From: Arcicella sp034931005
GTDB lineage: Bacteria > Bacteroidota > Bacteroidia > Cytophagales > Spirosomataceae
Direction of reading: 5' to 3'
DNA length: 64,000 bases
NCBI RefSeq assembly: GCF_034931005.1
Contig: NZ_JAYGIN010000005.1
Coordinates: forward strand, 124,001 to 188,000
Under the pieces are notes generated by a model. It worked only from the letters and a program-made list of their open reading frames with translations. It was not told the DNA's origin and did no database searches. Position 1 is the first letter of the stretch. Every line of letters begins with the position of its first letter. The position numbers and the translations under genes are program-made. Below are positions 10,017 through 19,043 of this stretch, piece by piece.

Positions 10017-10982
10017 ATGAATCATCATAATTTAGAAGCCGAAGAAAGTAAAAACAGACAAATTGCTTTTTTCACTACTTTCACTTTCAATGCAGTTATG
10101 TTGTTCCTGTTTTGGTATATTACCATTTGGACGGCCACTGAAAACAAGAAAGAGGAATTATTAGGTGGTGGTGGTTTTGTAGTAAATTTTGGAACTGATA
10201 AAAAAGGTAGTGGAAACGTTTTTACAAAAAATCATGCAAGTCCACTCAAAAATGAAGTTGACTCAAAAGCTGCTGAAACCAAAGAAATTAAAAAAGTTGT
10301 TAATAAAACCGTCGTTGTTCCTGAGGTGGTAAAAGCAAAACCTGTTAAGCCAAAACCAGTTAAGGAAACTCCTGTTGTAACAAGTAAAGTGAAAAGCCCA
10401 GTGGTGGTAAAAGAAACCCCACCTGCCAAAGTTACTCCAAAGCCATCGGCAAAACCCGTTGAAGCTCCGCCAGTAGCTAAACCAGCCCCTGAGCCAAAAG
10501 TAAATTCTGATGGATTATTTCCTACCAAAAAAGGAAAGTCAAATTCAAATGGAACAACAGGGTCAAATCCTAATCCTGGCGGTGCAGCAGATGGTGAAGG
10601 TGGAGGAAAAGGAAATCAAGGTCAGCCAAATGGAAATGTTGTTGAAGGAGGAACTTATAAAAACGTGCCAGTTGGTACAGGAGGGGGAGGTACTGGAGGT
10701 AAAACTGGTGGTGGGCCAGCTTTAACTATGACAGGTTGGACTTGGACAAGTAAACCCGCCGTAAACGATGATTCTGACGAAACAGGAATCATTAGATTTA
10801 GAATAAAAGTAGATGCCGATGGTGATGTAGTTGATGTTCAGCAAATTGAAAGTACAGTTAGCCCTGCGGTAGCACAACAATATAAAAGAGCCGTTCAAAG
10901 AACGAAGTTTAAACCTACTTCAGGTGGAGATAAACCAGAGATTTCATCAGGAACAGTTAGTTTTAGATTGAATCCGAGATAA
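10017..10982 (+). CDS. TonB family protein (energy transducer)
   Basis: The ATG at 10017 gives 321 residues; an upstream TTG at 9999 is less likely. One N-terminal membrane anchor (FFTTFTFNAVMLFLFWYITI) is followed by a long Pro/Lys/Val-rich spacer (KAKPVKPKPVKETP), a Gly/Asn-rich stretch, and a C-terminal TonB-type domain (GIIRFRIKVDADGDVVDVQQ, ending KFKPTSGGDK and TVSFRLNPR). TonB couples the inner-membrane proton gradient to outer-membrane receptors. No exbB/exbD lie nearby. As the last gene of the operon it may power or anchor the barrel encoded two genes upstream. A strong terminator follows at once. Confidence 0.9.
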   Translation: MNHHNLEAEESKNRQIAFFTTFTFNAVMLFLFWYITIWTATENKKEELLGGGGFVVNFGTDKKGSGNVFTKNHASPLKNEVDSKAAETKEIKKVVNKTVVVPEVVKAKPVKPKPVKETPVVTSKVKSPVVVKETPPAKVTPKPSAKPVEAPPVAKPAPEPKVNSDGLFPTKKGKSNSNGTTGSNPNPGGAADGEGGGKGNQGQPNGNVVEGGTYKNVPVGTGGGGTGGKTGGGPALTMTGWTWTSKPAVNDDSDETGIIRFRIKVDADGDVVDVQQIESTVSPAVAQQYKRAVQRTKFKPTSGGDKPEISSGTVSFRLNPR

Positions 10983-11021
10983 AACAAAAAGGCAAATCGA
11001 AAGATTTGCCTTTTTGTTTTA
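10981..11021. terminator. Rho-independent terminator after the TonB gene
   Basis: A perfect 18-bp stem (AAAACAAAAAGGCAAATC and complement) with loop GAAA starts inside the stop codon of the TonB gene. Because it has A-run and T-run sides it can also serve dnaB, which converges from the right. Confidence 0.9.
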
Positions 11022-11069
11022 TGTACAATTTTGAATAATATTTATAGTGACTTATCTAACAATTTTTTA

Positions 11070-12686
11070 CTAAAAAGGTACATCTTGATTTGGTGCTGTG
11101 CTTCCAAATGGATTCTGTTGTGGAGGAGGTGGTAAATTGTTAATTCTACTTCCCATTGTTTTTGCACCACTTTCAAAAGTGCTTGCAGTGTCTTCAACTT
11201 GAGCAAAAGATTGTAAAGCATCACCGCCGTAACCGCCACCACTATAATCAGTGGAGTCCAAATCACAGTATTTGGTGTATTTACCAATAAATCTCAATTG
11301 AACAGTATCCAAAGAACCCGCACGGTTTTTAGCAATAATAAGTTCTCCCATACCTGTTACTGAATTTCCCGCTTCATCTTGCGTAATTCCATAATATTCA
11401 GGACGATAAATAAACATTACCATATCGGCATCTTGCTCAATTGACCCTGATTCACGTAAATCGGAAAGCTGAGGCTTCTTATCGCCACCACGAGTTTCAA
11501 CGGCTCTACTCAACTGAGACAGGGCAATTACTGGCACGTCTAATTCTTTCGCTAATTGCTTTAATGAACGTGAAATGTTTGCAATCTCTTGTTCACGGTT
11601 TCCTGTACCTTTTCCTCCCGAATCACCAGACATCAATTGAAGGTAGTCAATCACAATCATCTGTACATCGTGTTGTGCCTTCAAACGTCTTGCTTTTGCT
11701 CTTAATTCTAAAATGGATAGGGCAGGAGTATCATCAATAAAAATGGGAGCATTGGTTAATTTACCAATTTTGGCGTGAAGTTGTGCCCATTCATGAGGAA
11801 GTAAATTTCCTTTTCTTAATTTTTCAGACTCTAATTCAGCTTCAGCAGAAATCAAACGATTTACCAATTGAACAGAGGACATTTCAAGCGAAAAGAAGGC
11901 AACCGCTTGTCCGTGGTCAACTGCTGCATTTCTACACGCAGACAAAATCATCGCTGTTTTACCCATACCTGGACGTGCCGCAATGATAATTAATTCTGTT
12001 TTTTGGAAGCCAGAAGTTACTCTATCCAAAGCCGTAAAACCAGTAGGAACACCCGTAAGACCTTCCTTTTGATTTTTCTTAGACTCTAATTCTACTAAAG
12101 CAGCACGCATAATTTGCCCCATGTCGGCATAATTTTTACGAATATTCGCTTCAGAAATTCTAAATAATTCTTGTTCAATTTTATCTAAAAGCATGAAAAC
12201 ATCAGTAGTGTCTTCATAAGCCATTTTTTGTATTTCAGCCGAAACATGGATGAGTTGTCGCTTTAAAGAATGTTCAACAACAATACGTGCGTGAAATTCA
12301 ATATTGGCGGCCGAATTTACTCTTTGGGTTAACTCTGCTAAATATTGAATACCGCCAGCCATTTCAAGTTCGCCAGTGGTAACTAATTGATTCTTAACGG
12401 TTAAAAGGTCAATCGGTTCAGAATTAGCAAAAAGTTGTGTAATAGCACCGTAAATCCTTTGGTGAGCTTCTTTATAAAAAGACTCCACTTTCAGAATGTC
12501 AATTACATCAGTTAAGGCATCACGTTCCAACATCAATGCACCCAATACCGCCTCTTCCAAATCGGTTGCTTGCGGTGGAATTTTCCCCAAACCTGTATCA
12601 AGCCAACGATTTTGTGCAGTGATGCGTCCACCTGCAAACGTACCATTTTTTTTGAAGTTATTATTATTTTGATTTACTTGTTCCAT
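11070..12686 (-). CDS. dnaB: Replicative DNA helicase DnaB
   Basis: This 538-residue protein unwinds DNA at the replication fork as a hexamer. The N-terminal DnaB domain starts at about residue 35 (PPQATDLEEAVLGALMLE). The RecA-like domain has Walker A AARPGMGKT (236-244) and the Walker B region MIVIDYLQLMSG; the DLRESGSIEQDADMV and IIAKNRAGSLDTV motifs are typical. The C-terminal tail is long and low in complexity and ends NQDVPF, a shape like the acidic tip of single-strand binding proteins, which is unusual for DnaB (see findings). The gene is transcribed alone and converges on the TonB operon. Confidence 0.97.
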   Translation of the reverse strand: MEQVNQNNNNFKKNGTFAGGRITAQNRWLDTGLGKIPPQATDLEEAVLGALMLERDALTDVIDILKVESFYKEAHQRIYGAITQLFANSEPIDLLTVKNQLVTTGELEMAGGIQYLAELTQRVNSAANIEFHARIVVEHSLKRQLIHVSAEIQKMAYEDTTDVFMLLDKIEQELFRISEANIRKNYADMGQIMRAALVELESKKNQKEGLTGVPTGFTALDRVTSGFQKTELIIIAARPGMGKTAMILSACRNAAVDHGQAVAFFSLEMSSVQLVNRLISAEAELESEKLRKGNLLPHEWAQLHAKIGKLTNAPIFIDDTPALSILELRAKARRLKAQHDVQMIVIDYLQLMSGDSGGKGTGNREQEIANISRSLKQLAKELDVPVIALSQLSRAVETRGGDKKPQLSDLRESGSIEQDADMVMFIYRPEYYGITQDEAGNSVTGMGELIIAKNRAGSLDTVQLRFIGKYTKYCDLDSTDYSGGGYGGDALQSFAQVEDTASTFESGAKTMGSRINNLPPPPQQNPFGSTAPNQDVPF

Positions 12687-12974
12687 TGAATTTAGCTCAC
12701 ACCCAGAAGCAGTTTTTTATACAATTTTACAAAAATAAATTCAGATTTCCGATTGGAAAAATTTTGTTGATAAGCTAATTGACTGAATTTCAAATGAAAA
12801 GCAATATCGAATATTTTTATCTTGTATTTCTAAAACAATAGAACTCTTTTTTTAGTAGATTTATAAGTGAATAAATAATGATGTTAGATATAACAAAATG
12901 GTTTTATTCGTTTTAAATATAAATCAATTGCTGACTGCTGAGTACAATTGTTCCAGCTATTAAAAGACCAAATT

Positions 12975-13946
12975 TTGACAGAAAAAATAATAACCTTAGA
13001 AGACGTTGAGTTAGTTGGCTTTCTTGGCGTAGAAAACAGCAATATTAAAGAAGTTGCTGCCGCATTTCCACAGAGTAAAATTATTTCAAGAGGTAATGAA
13101 ATCACCATTAGAGGTTCGCTACCAGAAATTGTAAGAATCAATGAAATTCTTGATTCGTTGGTGCAACATTTTCAGAAGTATGGTAAAATCACGACTGAGC
13201 AAGTTCGTTCTTATTTAACGCTTGAAAAACACCCAGAAGAAGAACCTCAGGTACATTTAAAAGAAGAAGACGATGTTTTGCTATATGGTACAAAAGGTGT
13301 CGTCATTAAGGTAAAAACGCCAAATCAGCAAAAAATGGTTGAAGCGGCTGCAAAAAATGATATTCTTTTTGCCATTGGTCCTGCGGGTACAGGTAAAACT
13401 TATACTGCGGTAGCAATTGCAGTGAAAGCATTGAAAAATAAGGAGGTTAAGAAAATTATTATTACTCGTCCAGCCGTAGAGGCAGGGGAGAATTTGGGTT
13501 TTTTACCAGGTGATTTGAAGGAAAAAATTGACCCATATTTACGTCCAATTTATGATGCTTTGGATGATATGATTCAACCTGAAAAATTGAAATATTTTAT
13601 CGAAAATCGAGTTATTGAAATTGCTCCATTGGCATATATGAGAGGTAGAACTTTAAACAATGCGTTTATTTTATTGGATGAAGCCCAAAATACCACTCCA
13701 ATGCAAATGAAAATGTTTTTGACTCGTATGGGAATTCAATCCAAAGTAATTATTACGGGTGATAAAACACAAATTGACTTGCCAACTAAGGTAAAATCGG
13801 GCTTAGCAGAGGCAAATCGTATTTTAGACGGTATTAAAGGAATTGCTTTTGTAGAATTGGATGGAAAAGATGTAGTTCGTCACCGTTTAGTGCGTGATAT
13901 AATTATGGCTTATGAAAAATCTGAAGCTGAAAAAGCCGCTCATTGA
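12975..13946 (+). CDS. PhoH family ATPase
   Basis: I place the start at the TTG at 12975 because relatives begin close to TEKIITLEDVELVGFLG; an in-frame TTG at 12948 would add nine residues. The protein of about 323 residues has an N-terminal region that resembles a KH fold and a C-terminal PhoH NTPase domain with Walker A FAIGPAGTGKT (near residues 132-142), Walker B AFILLDEAQNTTP and ITGDKTQIDLP. PhoH proteins are cytosolic ATPases linked to RNA metabolism; the exact substrate is not established. No ATG is available near the start. Confidence 0.93.
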   Translation: MTEKIITLEDVELVGFLGVENSNIKEVAAAFPQSKIISRGNEITIRGSLPEIVRINEILDSLVQHFQKYGKITTEQVRSYLTLEKHPEEEPQVHLKEEDDVLLYGTKGVVIKVKTPNQQKMVEAAAKNDILFAIGPAGTGKTYTAVAIAVKALKNKEVKKIIITRPAVEAGENLGFLPGDLKEKIDPYLRPIYDALDDMIQPEKLKYFIENRVIEIAPLAYMRGRTLNNAFILLDEAQNTTPMQMKMFLTRMGIQSKVIITGDKTQIDLPTKVKSGLAEANRILDGIKGIAFVELDGKDVVRHRLVRDIIMAYEKSEAEKAAH

Positions 13947-13990
13947 TTAATTGATTTATACATATTGTCGTTTCGACGTACTTTGAAACT

Positions 13991-15274
13991 ATGAAAAAAC
14001 TATTTATCCTGATTTTGTTATTTTTCTCAACCTTAAGTTTTGCTCAAGAACGTTGTGGATTTGGGTTAAACGAAAAAAATAAAGCTAAGAATCCCGCTTG
14101 GTTGCGTCAAAAAGCCGAATTTGAGTTCCAACTTCGTGAACGACAAAAAAACGAGTTGAACTCAAATTTAAGAATTCAGGCTAAAGTTTATAAAATTCCA
14201 GTGGTTGTTCATATTATTCACAATAATTCAGCGGGAGTGATTGGTGGAGCGAATAATGTCAATATTTCGGACCTGCAAGTTAATTCTCAGATTCAGGTTT
14301 TGAATGATGATTATCGGAAAAAAGTAGGTACAAATGGCTATAATGTCAATGCTGTTGGTGCTGATATGGAAATTGAGTTTGTGTTAGCAACAACAGACCC
14401 CAATGGAAATCCTTCAACGGGAATTACTCGAACTTACAACACACAGCAAAGTTTTGATTTATTTACTGAAAATCAGAGTATTGCCAATTTAATTCATTGG
14501 GATTTTGAGCGCTACCTCAATATTTGGGTAGTCAGAAGCAACGGACGAACCATTGGTTATTCAGCTTTTCCTTATGATAGTCAATTAGAAGGTTTAGAAG
14601 CTACCGCCAGCGATATTGCTGGACAAAATATATTTGATGGCGTAATTATCGACTTTCGCAATTTTGGAACTTGTTGTGGCACATTGAGCCAAACCTACAA
14701 TTTAGGACGAACTACTACCCATGAAGTTGGTCATTGGTTAGGGTTATTGCACACCACTGCTGATGAAGCCTGTGGTAATGATTTTTGTGATGATACACCG
14801 CAGATTGAGTCCCTGAATTTGAATACTACTTGTGTGCCAGTGAGTTCAAATTGTAGTGGAGTTCAACGAGCCAATATGATTGAAAATTATATGGATTACT
14901 CGCCTGACCGTTGTATGAATATTTTTACAAATGACCAAAAAACTCGTTCGAGATTAGCCTTAGATTTAAGTTTGAAACGGAAAAGATTATTGACAAGTTT
15001 AGAAACAATACCAGAAACAAATACACTCACCATTAGTGTTGAGCCAAATCCATCTAAAAATACAGCATTTATCAAAACGCAATTTACAGGTCAAAAAAAT
15101 GTTGATATTCTCGTCTATAATTTTTTAGGGACATTGATTTATCAAGAAAGTTTTACTAACCAAAAAAGTAATTTCTTTTCACTCCGAACCGACTATTTAA
15201 AGAGTGGCGAGTATATCGTAAAAGTTTTAGCTGATTCAGAGATTGCTTCGCAGAAAATTGTAGTGCTAAAATAA
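13991..15274 (+). CDS. Secreted M43 (pappalysin) zinc metalloprotease with T9SS sorting domain
   Basis: This 427-residue protein has a signal peptide (MKKLFILILLFFSTLSFAQ). The protease domain has the extended zinc motif HEVGHWLGLLH and the downstream Met-turn region NYMDYSPDRCMNIFT, as in the M43 family. Cysteine pairs around it (CCGT, CGNDFCDD) are typical of secreted members. The last about 75 residues (ISVEPNPSKNTAFI to SGEYIVKVLADSE, ending KIVVLK) form a type A sorting domain of the type IX secretion system, so the enzyme should be exported across the outer membrane. It is a single gene followed by a terminator. Confidence 0.93.
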   Translation: MKKLFILILLFFSTLSFAQERCGFGLNEKNKAKNPAWLRQKAEFEFQLRERQKNELNSNLRIQAKVYKIPVVVHIIHNNSAGVIGGANNVNISDLQVNSQIQVLNDDYRKKVGTNGYNVNAVGADMEIEFVLATTDPNGNPSTGITRTYNTQQSFDLFTENQSIANLIHWDFERYLNIWVVRSNGRTIGYSAFPYDSQLEGLEATASDIAGQNIFDGVIIDFRNFGTCCGTLSQTYNLGRTTTHEVGHWLGLLHTTADEACGNDFCDDTPQIESLNLNTTCVPVSSNCSGVQRANMIENYMDYSPDRCMNIFTNDQKTRSRLALDLSLKRKRLLTSLETIPETNTLTISVEPNPSKNTAFIKTQFTGQKNVDILVYNFLGTLIYQESFTNQKSNFFSLRTDYLKSGEYIVKVLADSEIASQKIVVLK

Positions 15275-15283
15275 CAGTTATTC

Positions 15284-15319
15284 AAAACTGCTTCTTTCAA
15301 AAAGGAGCAGTTTTTTTTA
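15284..15319 (+). terminator. Rho-independent terminator after the M43 protease
   Basis: Stem AAAACTGCT / AGCAGTTTT with a loop rich in pyrimidine and A, followed by eight T. Confidence 0.8.
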
Positions 15320-15410
15320 TGAAGTTGTTTAAATTGATAATAATACAATATTTCAGAAACAAAGTTTTTCAGCAATGTGTTATCCTATTACAACCAATAC
15401 TTATAAAAGC

Positions 15411-16043
15411 ATGGAAAAAGTAGAAAAGATTAAACAAGCCTATATTGAGTTCTTTTTAGAGAACGGAACTGCACCGCCTTCAGTATTTTCATTTACTAAA
15501 AAATTGAAAATGAAGGAAAGTGAATTTTATGATCATTATAATTCATTCGAGCTTTTAGAAAGTGATATTTGGCTTGGTTTTTTTAAAGAAACTATCACAA
15601 AGATTGAGCGTGATTCAGTTTATGGAACATACAGTGTTCGTGAAAAATTATTGGCATTTTATTATACTTGGATTGAAGTTTTAAAGGAGAATAGAAGTTA
15701 TACTTCTCAGGTTTGGAGATTGATTGATAAAAGACGTTTGAAAACGCCAGTATTCTTGACGGATTTAAAAGTTGCCTTCAAAGAATATGCCCGTGACTTG
15801 GTGATGGAAGGCAAAGAAAGCAAGGAAGTTCAACCTCGTAAATTTATTGATGAACGTTACCCTGATGCGTTTTGGCTTCAATTTTTGATGGTTTTAGATT
15901 TTTGGGTAAAAGATAAATCAAAAGATTTTGAACAAACTGATGCCATGATTGAAAAGTCTGTTAATACTTCATTTGATTTAATTAGCTCATCAGCACTGGA
16001 TTCAGTGCTTGATTTTGCCAAATTCATGTATCAAAATCGTTAA
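15411..16043 (+). CDS. TetR-like protein paired with an AarF/UbiB kinase
   Basis: I chose the ATG at 15411 (210 residues, MEKVEKIKQAYIEFFLENG); an ATG at 15375 would add 12 residues that do not fit the fold. The N-terminus resembles a TetR helix-turn-helix (PPSVFSFTKKLKMKESEFYD), but the recognition helix is weak. The C-terminal half (about 90-210) is an all-helical TetR-type ligand/dimer domain. It lies 93 nt upstream of the AarF-like gene on the same strand, so the two probably work together. Whether it still binds DNA is uncertain. Confidence 0.75.
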   Translation: MEKVEKIKQAYIEFFLENGTAPPSVFSFTKKLKMKESEFYDHYNSFELLESDIWLGFFKETITKIERDSVYGTYSVREKLLAFYYTWIEVLKENRSYTSQVWRLIDKRRLKTPVFLTDLKVAFKEYARDLVMEGKESKEVQPRKFIDERYPDAFWLQFLMVLDFWVKDKSKDFEQTDAMIEKSVNTSFDLISSSALDSVLDFAKFMYQNR

Positions 16044-16136
16044 ATTAAGGTTGTAGGTATTTGATATTAACTGTTAATGTTTTCTAAATACTAACACCTA
16101 ATACCCAAAACCTAACACCTGCTTTCAAATAAAATT

Positions 16137-17456
16137 ATGAAAGAACAAAACTCGATACCTACTTCAAAAGTAGCCAGAGCTACCCAATTTGTTAAAACAG
16201 GGGTTAAAATCGGTGGCAATTATTTGAAATATAATGTTAAAAAAATAATTGATTCAGAAACCACCAAAGAAGAGTTGCACCAAGACAATGCCTCCGATAT
16301 TTATTCATCATTGAGTGAAATGAAAGGCTCTGCCTTGAAGGTTACGCAAATGTTGAGTATGGATAAAGGAATGTTGCCAAGAGCCTATCGTGAAAAATTT
16401 GCGATGTCGCAATATTCTGCTCCTCCACTTTCTGGGCCATTGGTAGTCAAGACTTTTAAAAAACACTTTGGCAAATCTCCACAAGAAATGTTTGATACTT
16501 TTGGGATGAATGCCGCCAATGCAGCCTCAATCGGGCAAGTTCATAAAGCCACGAAAGATGGCATTGAATATGCCGTAAAGGTTCAATATCCTGGCGTTTC
16601 TGAAAGTATTGGTAGTGATTTAAAAATGATTCGCCCAATTGCTATTGCCATGTTTGGTTTAAATGACAAAGATGTGGACAGATACATGGGCGAAGTTGCC
16701 GAAAAACTAATTGAAGAAACGGACTATAATCTTGAATTGAAACGTTCCGTTGAAATTTCTGAAGCTTGTTCTCATATTAAAGGATTATTTTTCCCTAAAT
16801 ATTATCCAGATTTATCTTGTGATAAAATCTTAACAATGGATTGGTTACAAGGACTCCATTTGAACGAATTTCTAAATACAAATCCATCTCAAGAAGTCAG
16901 AAATAGTATTGGTCAGTTACTGTGGGATTTTTATGATTTTCAAATTCATACACTCAGACAAGTTCACGCTGACCCACATCCTGGTAATTTTTTGATGCGT
17001 CAAGATGGAACATTGGGAGTGATTGATTTTGGTTGCATAAAAGTTATTCCAGAGTTTTTCTATGATAATTATTTTGCATTAATCAATTTCGATACTTTGC
17101 AAGACCATGAAAGAACGGTTGAAATTTTCAAAACCTTAGATTTTATAACAGTGGTGGATACGGAGAAAGAAGCAGCGTTTTTTACAAAATTGTTCAAAGA
17201 AATGATTTATTTGTTAGGTAAACCCTTTGCGACTGAGGAATTTGATTTTGCAGATGATAATTATTTTGAAAGTGTCTATCAATACGCAGAGAAATTACAG
17301 AGTTTAGATGAACTCAAAAACTCGAAGGTTGCCAGAGGGTCACAACATGGCTTATACATCAATCGTACTTATTTTGGATTGTATTCAATTTTAAACGAAT
17401 TAAGAGCAAAAGTTGTCACAACTCGTCCAGAATGGCTTTGTGCAGTTGGAGCATAA
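16137..17456 (+). CDS. AarF/UbiB (ABC1) family atypical kinase
   Basis: This 439-residue protein has the ABC1/UbiB family motifs in order: the KxGQ-like region KGSALKVTQMLS (about residue 62), the A-rich loop NAASIGQVHKATKDG (about 123), YAVKVQYPG with the ATP-site lysine, VHADPHPGNFL (catalytic loop) and GVIDFGCIK (the DFG-like metal site). UbiB proteins are atypical kinases/ATPases needed for quinone biosynthesis or lipid handling. This organism probably makes menaquinone (menD is in the window), so a quinone-related role is possible but unproven. It is co-transcribed with the TetR-like gene upstream. Confidence 0.92.
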   Translation: MKEQNSIPTSKVARATQFVKTGVKIGGNYLKYNVKKIIDSETTKEELHQDNASDIYSSLSEMKGSALKVTQMLSMDKGMLPRAYREKFAMSQYSAPPLSGPLVVKTFKKHFGKSPQEMFDTFGMNAANAASIGQVHKATKDGIEYAVKVQYPGVSESIGSDLKMIRPIAIAMFGLNDKDVDRYMGEVAEKLIEETDYNLELKRSVEISEACSHIKGLFFPKYYPDLSCDKILTMDWLQGLHLNEFLNTNPSQEVRNSIGQLLWDFYDFQIHTLRQVHADPHPGNFLMRQDGTLGVIDFGCIKVIPEFFYDNYFALINFDTLQDHERTVEIFKTLDFITVVDTEKEAAFFTKLFKEMIYLLGKPFATEEFDFADDNYFESVYQYAEKLQSLDELKNSKVARGSQHGLYINRTYFGLYSILNELRAKVVTTRPEWLCAVGA

Positions 17457-17458
17457 AT

Positions 17459-17501
17459 ACACGAACGTCGGCAAGATTCAAAATCTTGCCGACGTTCGTG
17501 T
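17459..17501. terminator. 20-bp perfect hairpin between AarF and DUF3127 genes
   Basis: Arms of 20 nt (17459-17478 and 17482-17501, beginning ACACGAACGTCGGCAAGATT) pair perfectly around CAA. There is no long T-run, so it may be an extragenic palindrome that also ends transcription of the two converging genes. Confidence 0.7.
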
Positions 17502-17523
17502 TTACTAATCCCTAAACCTATGA

Positions 17524-17925
17524 TTAAAACGGTAAATCTTGGTCATCAGAGCTAAACGATGGCAAATCTGCCACAGGAGGAGCCGTTCTTGGTGCTGCAG
17601 CACTGAAACCTTGTGAAGGTGCAGAAGAAGCGGCAGGAGATGCTGATGCACTACTGGCTGATTCAATTCTATAAGCCTTCAAATCGGTGTACCAACGCTC
17701 ATTATATTCACGAGATTCTACACTAAAAGAAATTCTTAATTTTTCTCCTAATGAATACGTTTTCAAGTCTGATGCTTTATCTCCCCAAGCCGTAAAACAA
17801 GCTTTTTTAGGATATTGTTCTTCTGTTTCCAATACGAAATCCTGCTTAACCCAAACCCCATTTTTGCCTTGACCCGTAACTTCGGGTAATACTTTAATCA
17901 AATTTCCTTCGAATTCTAAAGCCAT
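17524..17925 (-). CDS. DUF3127 protein with SSB-like C-terminal tip
   Basis: This 133-residue protein begins MALEFEGNLIKVLPEVTGQG, and residues 1 to about 88 are a small OB-like beta domain matching DUF3127. The tail is Ser/Ala/Pro-rich and disordered and ends SFSSDDQDLPF, an acidic DLPF tip like that of single-strand DNA-binding proteins (usually DIPF). In SSB this tip recruits repair and replication enzymes, so a single-strand nucleic acid role is a reasonable inference; no function is established for DUF3127. Single gene next to tRNA-Leu. Confidence 0.85.
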   Translation of the reverse strand: MALEFEGNLIKVLPEVTGQGKNGVWVKQDFVLETEEQYPKKACFTAWGDKASDLKTYSLGEKLRISFSVESREYNERWYTDLKAYRIESASSASASPAASSAPSQGFSAAAPRTAPPVADLPSFSSDDQDLPF

Positions 17926-18011
17926 TTTTATTTTTATTTTATATAATTATATTGATTATCAGACTCTTAAAACATTAAAAGATTTAATAACGTTTCCGCT
18001 TAGTTAAATCC

Positions 18012-18042
18012 TTTGCAAATAACTAAATTTTATATAATTTTG
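18012..18042 (+). promoter_or_regulatory. Bacteroidota-type promoter of tRNA-Leu
   Basis: TTTG (18012-18015), 19 nt, TAATTTTG (18035-18042). It ends 11 nt before the tRNA 5' end and matches the sigma-ABfr consensus well. Confidence 0.85.
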
Positions 18043-18053
18043 TGTTATCAAAT

Positions 18054-18137
18054 GGCGACGTGGTGGAATTGGTAGACACGCTACTTTGAGGTGGTAGTGG
18101 GAGCAATCCTATGGGAGTTCGAGTCTCCCCGTCGTCA
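18054..18137 (+). tRNA. tRNA-Leu (anticodon GAG)
   Basis: Cloverleaf of 84 nt with a long variable arm, as expected for leucine. The acceptor stem GGCGACG pairs with CGTCGTC (one G-U). The anticodon stem CTACT/GGTAG encloses loop TTGAGGT, giving GAG. The T stem is GGGAG/CTCCC with loop TTCGAGT. The CCA end is not encoded. Confidence 0.95.
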
Positions 18138-18140
18138 CGG

Positions 18141-18174
18141 AAGTCCTTTCAATTAATTTTGAAGGGACTTTTTT
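18141..18174 (+). terminator. Terminator of tRNA-Leu
   Basis: AAGTCCTTTCAA pairs with TTGAAGGGACTT (one G-U) around TTAATT, followed by a T-run. Confidence 0.85.
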
Positions 18175-18183
18175 GATTTACAT

Positions 18184-18822
18184 TTATTCCGTAAAATTCA
18201 ATTGCGGAGGCTTTTCATATAAAAGAGCCTTATCCACTTTATTGATGATGTAAGCCAAATCTTTTGGATTATTGACAAAATCAAGATTATCTACTTCTAC
18301 GACTAATATTTTCCCTTCCTTATAATTTTCGGTAAATTCTGAATAATGTTCATTCAAATCTTCCAAGTATTTTTCTGAAATATTAGCTTCAAAATCTCTA
18401 CCTCTTTTCTTGATTTGTGAAACCAATTTTGGCAAACTTGCTTTCAAATATATTGTCAAATCGGGTGCTTTCACCGACTTCATCATTAAATCAAAAATTC
18501 CTCTATATGTCGTATAGTCATTGGCAGACATAATTCCAGATTTATAAAGATTCATTGCAAAAATATATGCGTCTTCATAAATCGTTCTGTCTTGAATAAT
18601 TCTTCGATTCGACTTTTGTATTTGCAAAACCTGTTCGTAACGACTTTTCAAAAAATACATTTGCAAATGAAAAGCCCATCGAGGCATATCTTCATAAAAA
18701 GGAGGTAGATATGGGTTTCCCTCAACCGCTTCGTATAAAACCTCCCAGCCAAAATGTTCCGCTAATTTGGCAGCTAAAGTTGTTTTGCCTGCTCCGATAT
18801 TTCCCGTAATTGCAATATGCAT
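18184..18822 (-). CDS. Deoxynucleoside kinase
   Basis: This 212-residue protein has the P-loop GNIGAGKTT (7-15), a substrate-site glutamate region (YEAVEGNPYLPPFYED) and the QDRTIYED motif (Asp78-Arg79) typical of the deoxyadenosine/deoxyguanosine kinase family. The later KKRGRDFE carries lid arginines. It phosphorylates salvaged deoxynucleosides in the cytosol; which base is preferred cannot be read from sequence. It converges on tRNA-Leu and shares the terminator region. Length is normal for the family. Confidence 0.92.
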   Translation of the reverse strand: MHIAITGNIGAGKTTLAAKLAEHFGWEVLYEAVEGNPYLPPFYEDMPRWAFHLQMYFLKSRYEQVLQIQKSNRRIIQDRTIYEDAYIFAMNLYKSGIMSANDYTTYRGIFDLMMKSVKAPDLTIYLKASLPKLVSQIKKRGRDFEANISEKYLEDLNEHYSEFTENYKEGKILVVEVDNLDFVNNPKDLAYIINKVDKALLYEKPPQLNFTE

Positions 18823-19043
18823 GATTTATTTTGTGATGATAATTAGGGTTTTTATTTTACAAATTTCATTAAAAATTAGCTAAGAAATTGCAAAGCAAAT
18901 AATTAATTTTTGAATAGAGTGATTTTCAGGCAATTATCTAAGAAGAACATTCAGATTGTTTTATATGAATCATTGCTTTCGTAACTTTGTAGGGCAATTT
19001 GAATTGGTCGGATTGTTTTGTTTCACTAAAAAAACTGTAACTC

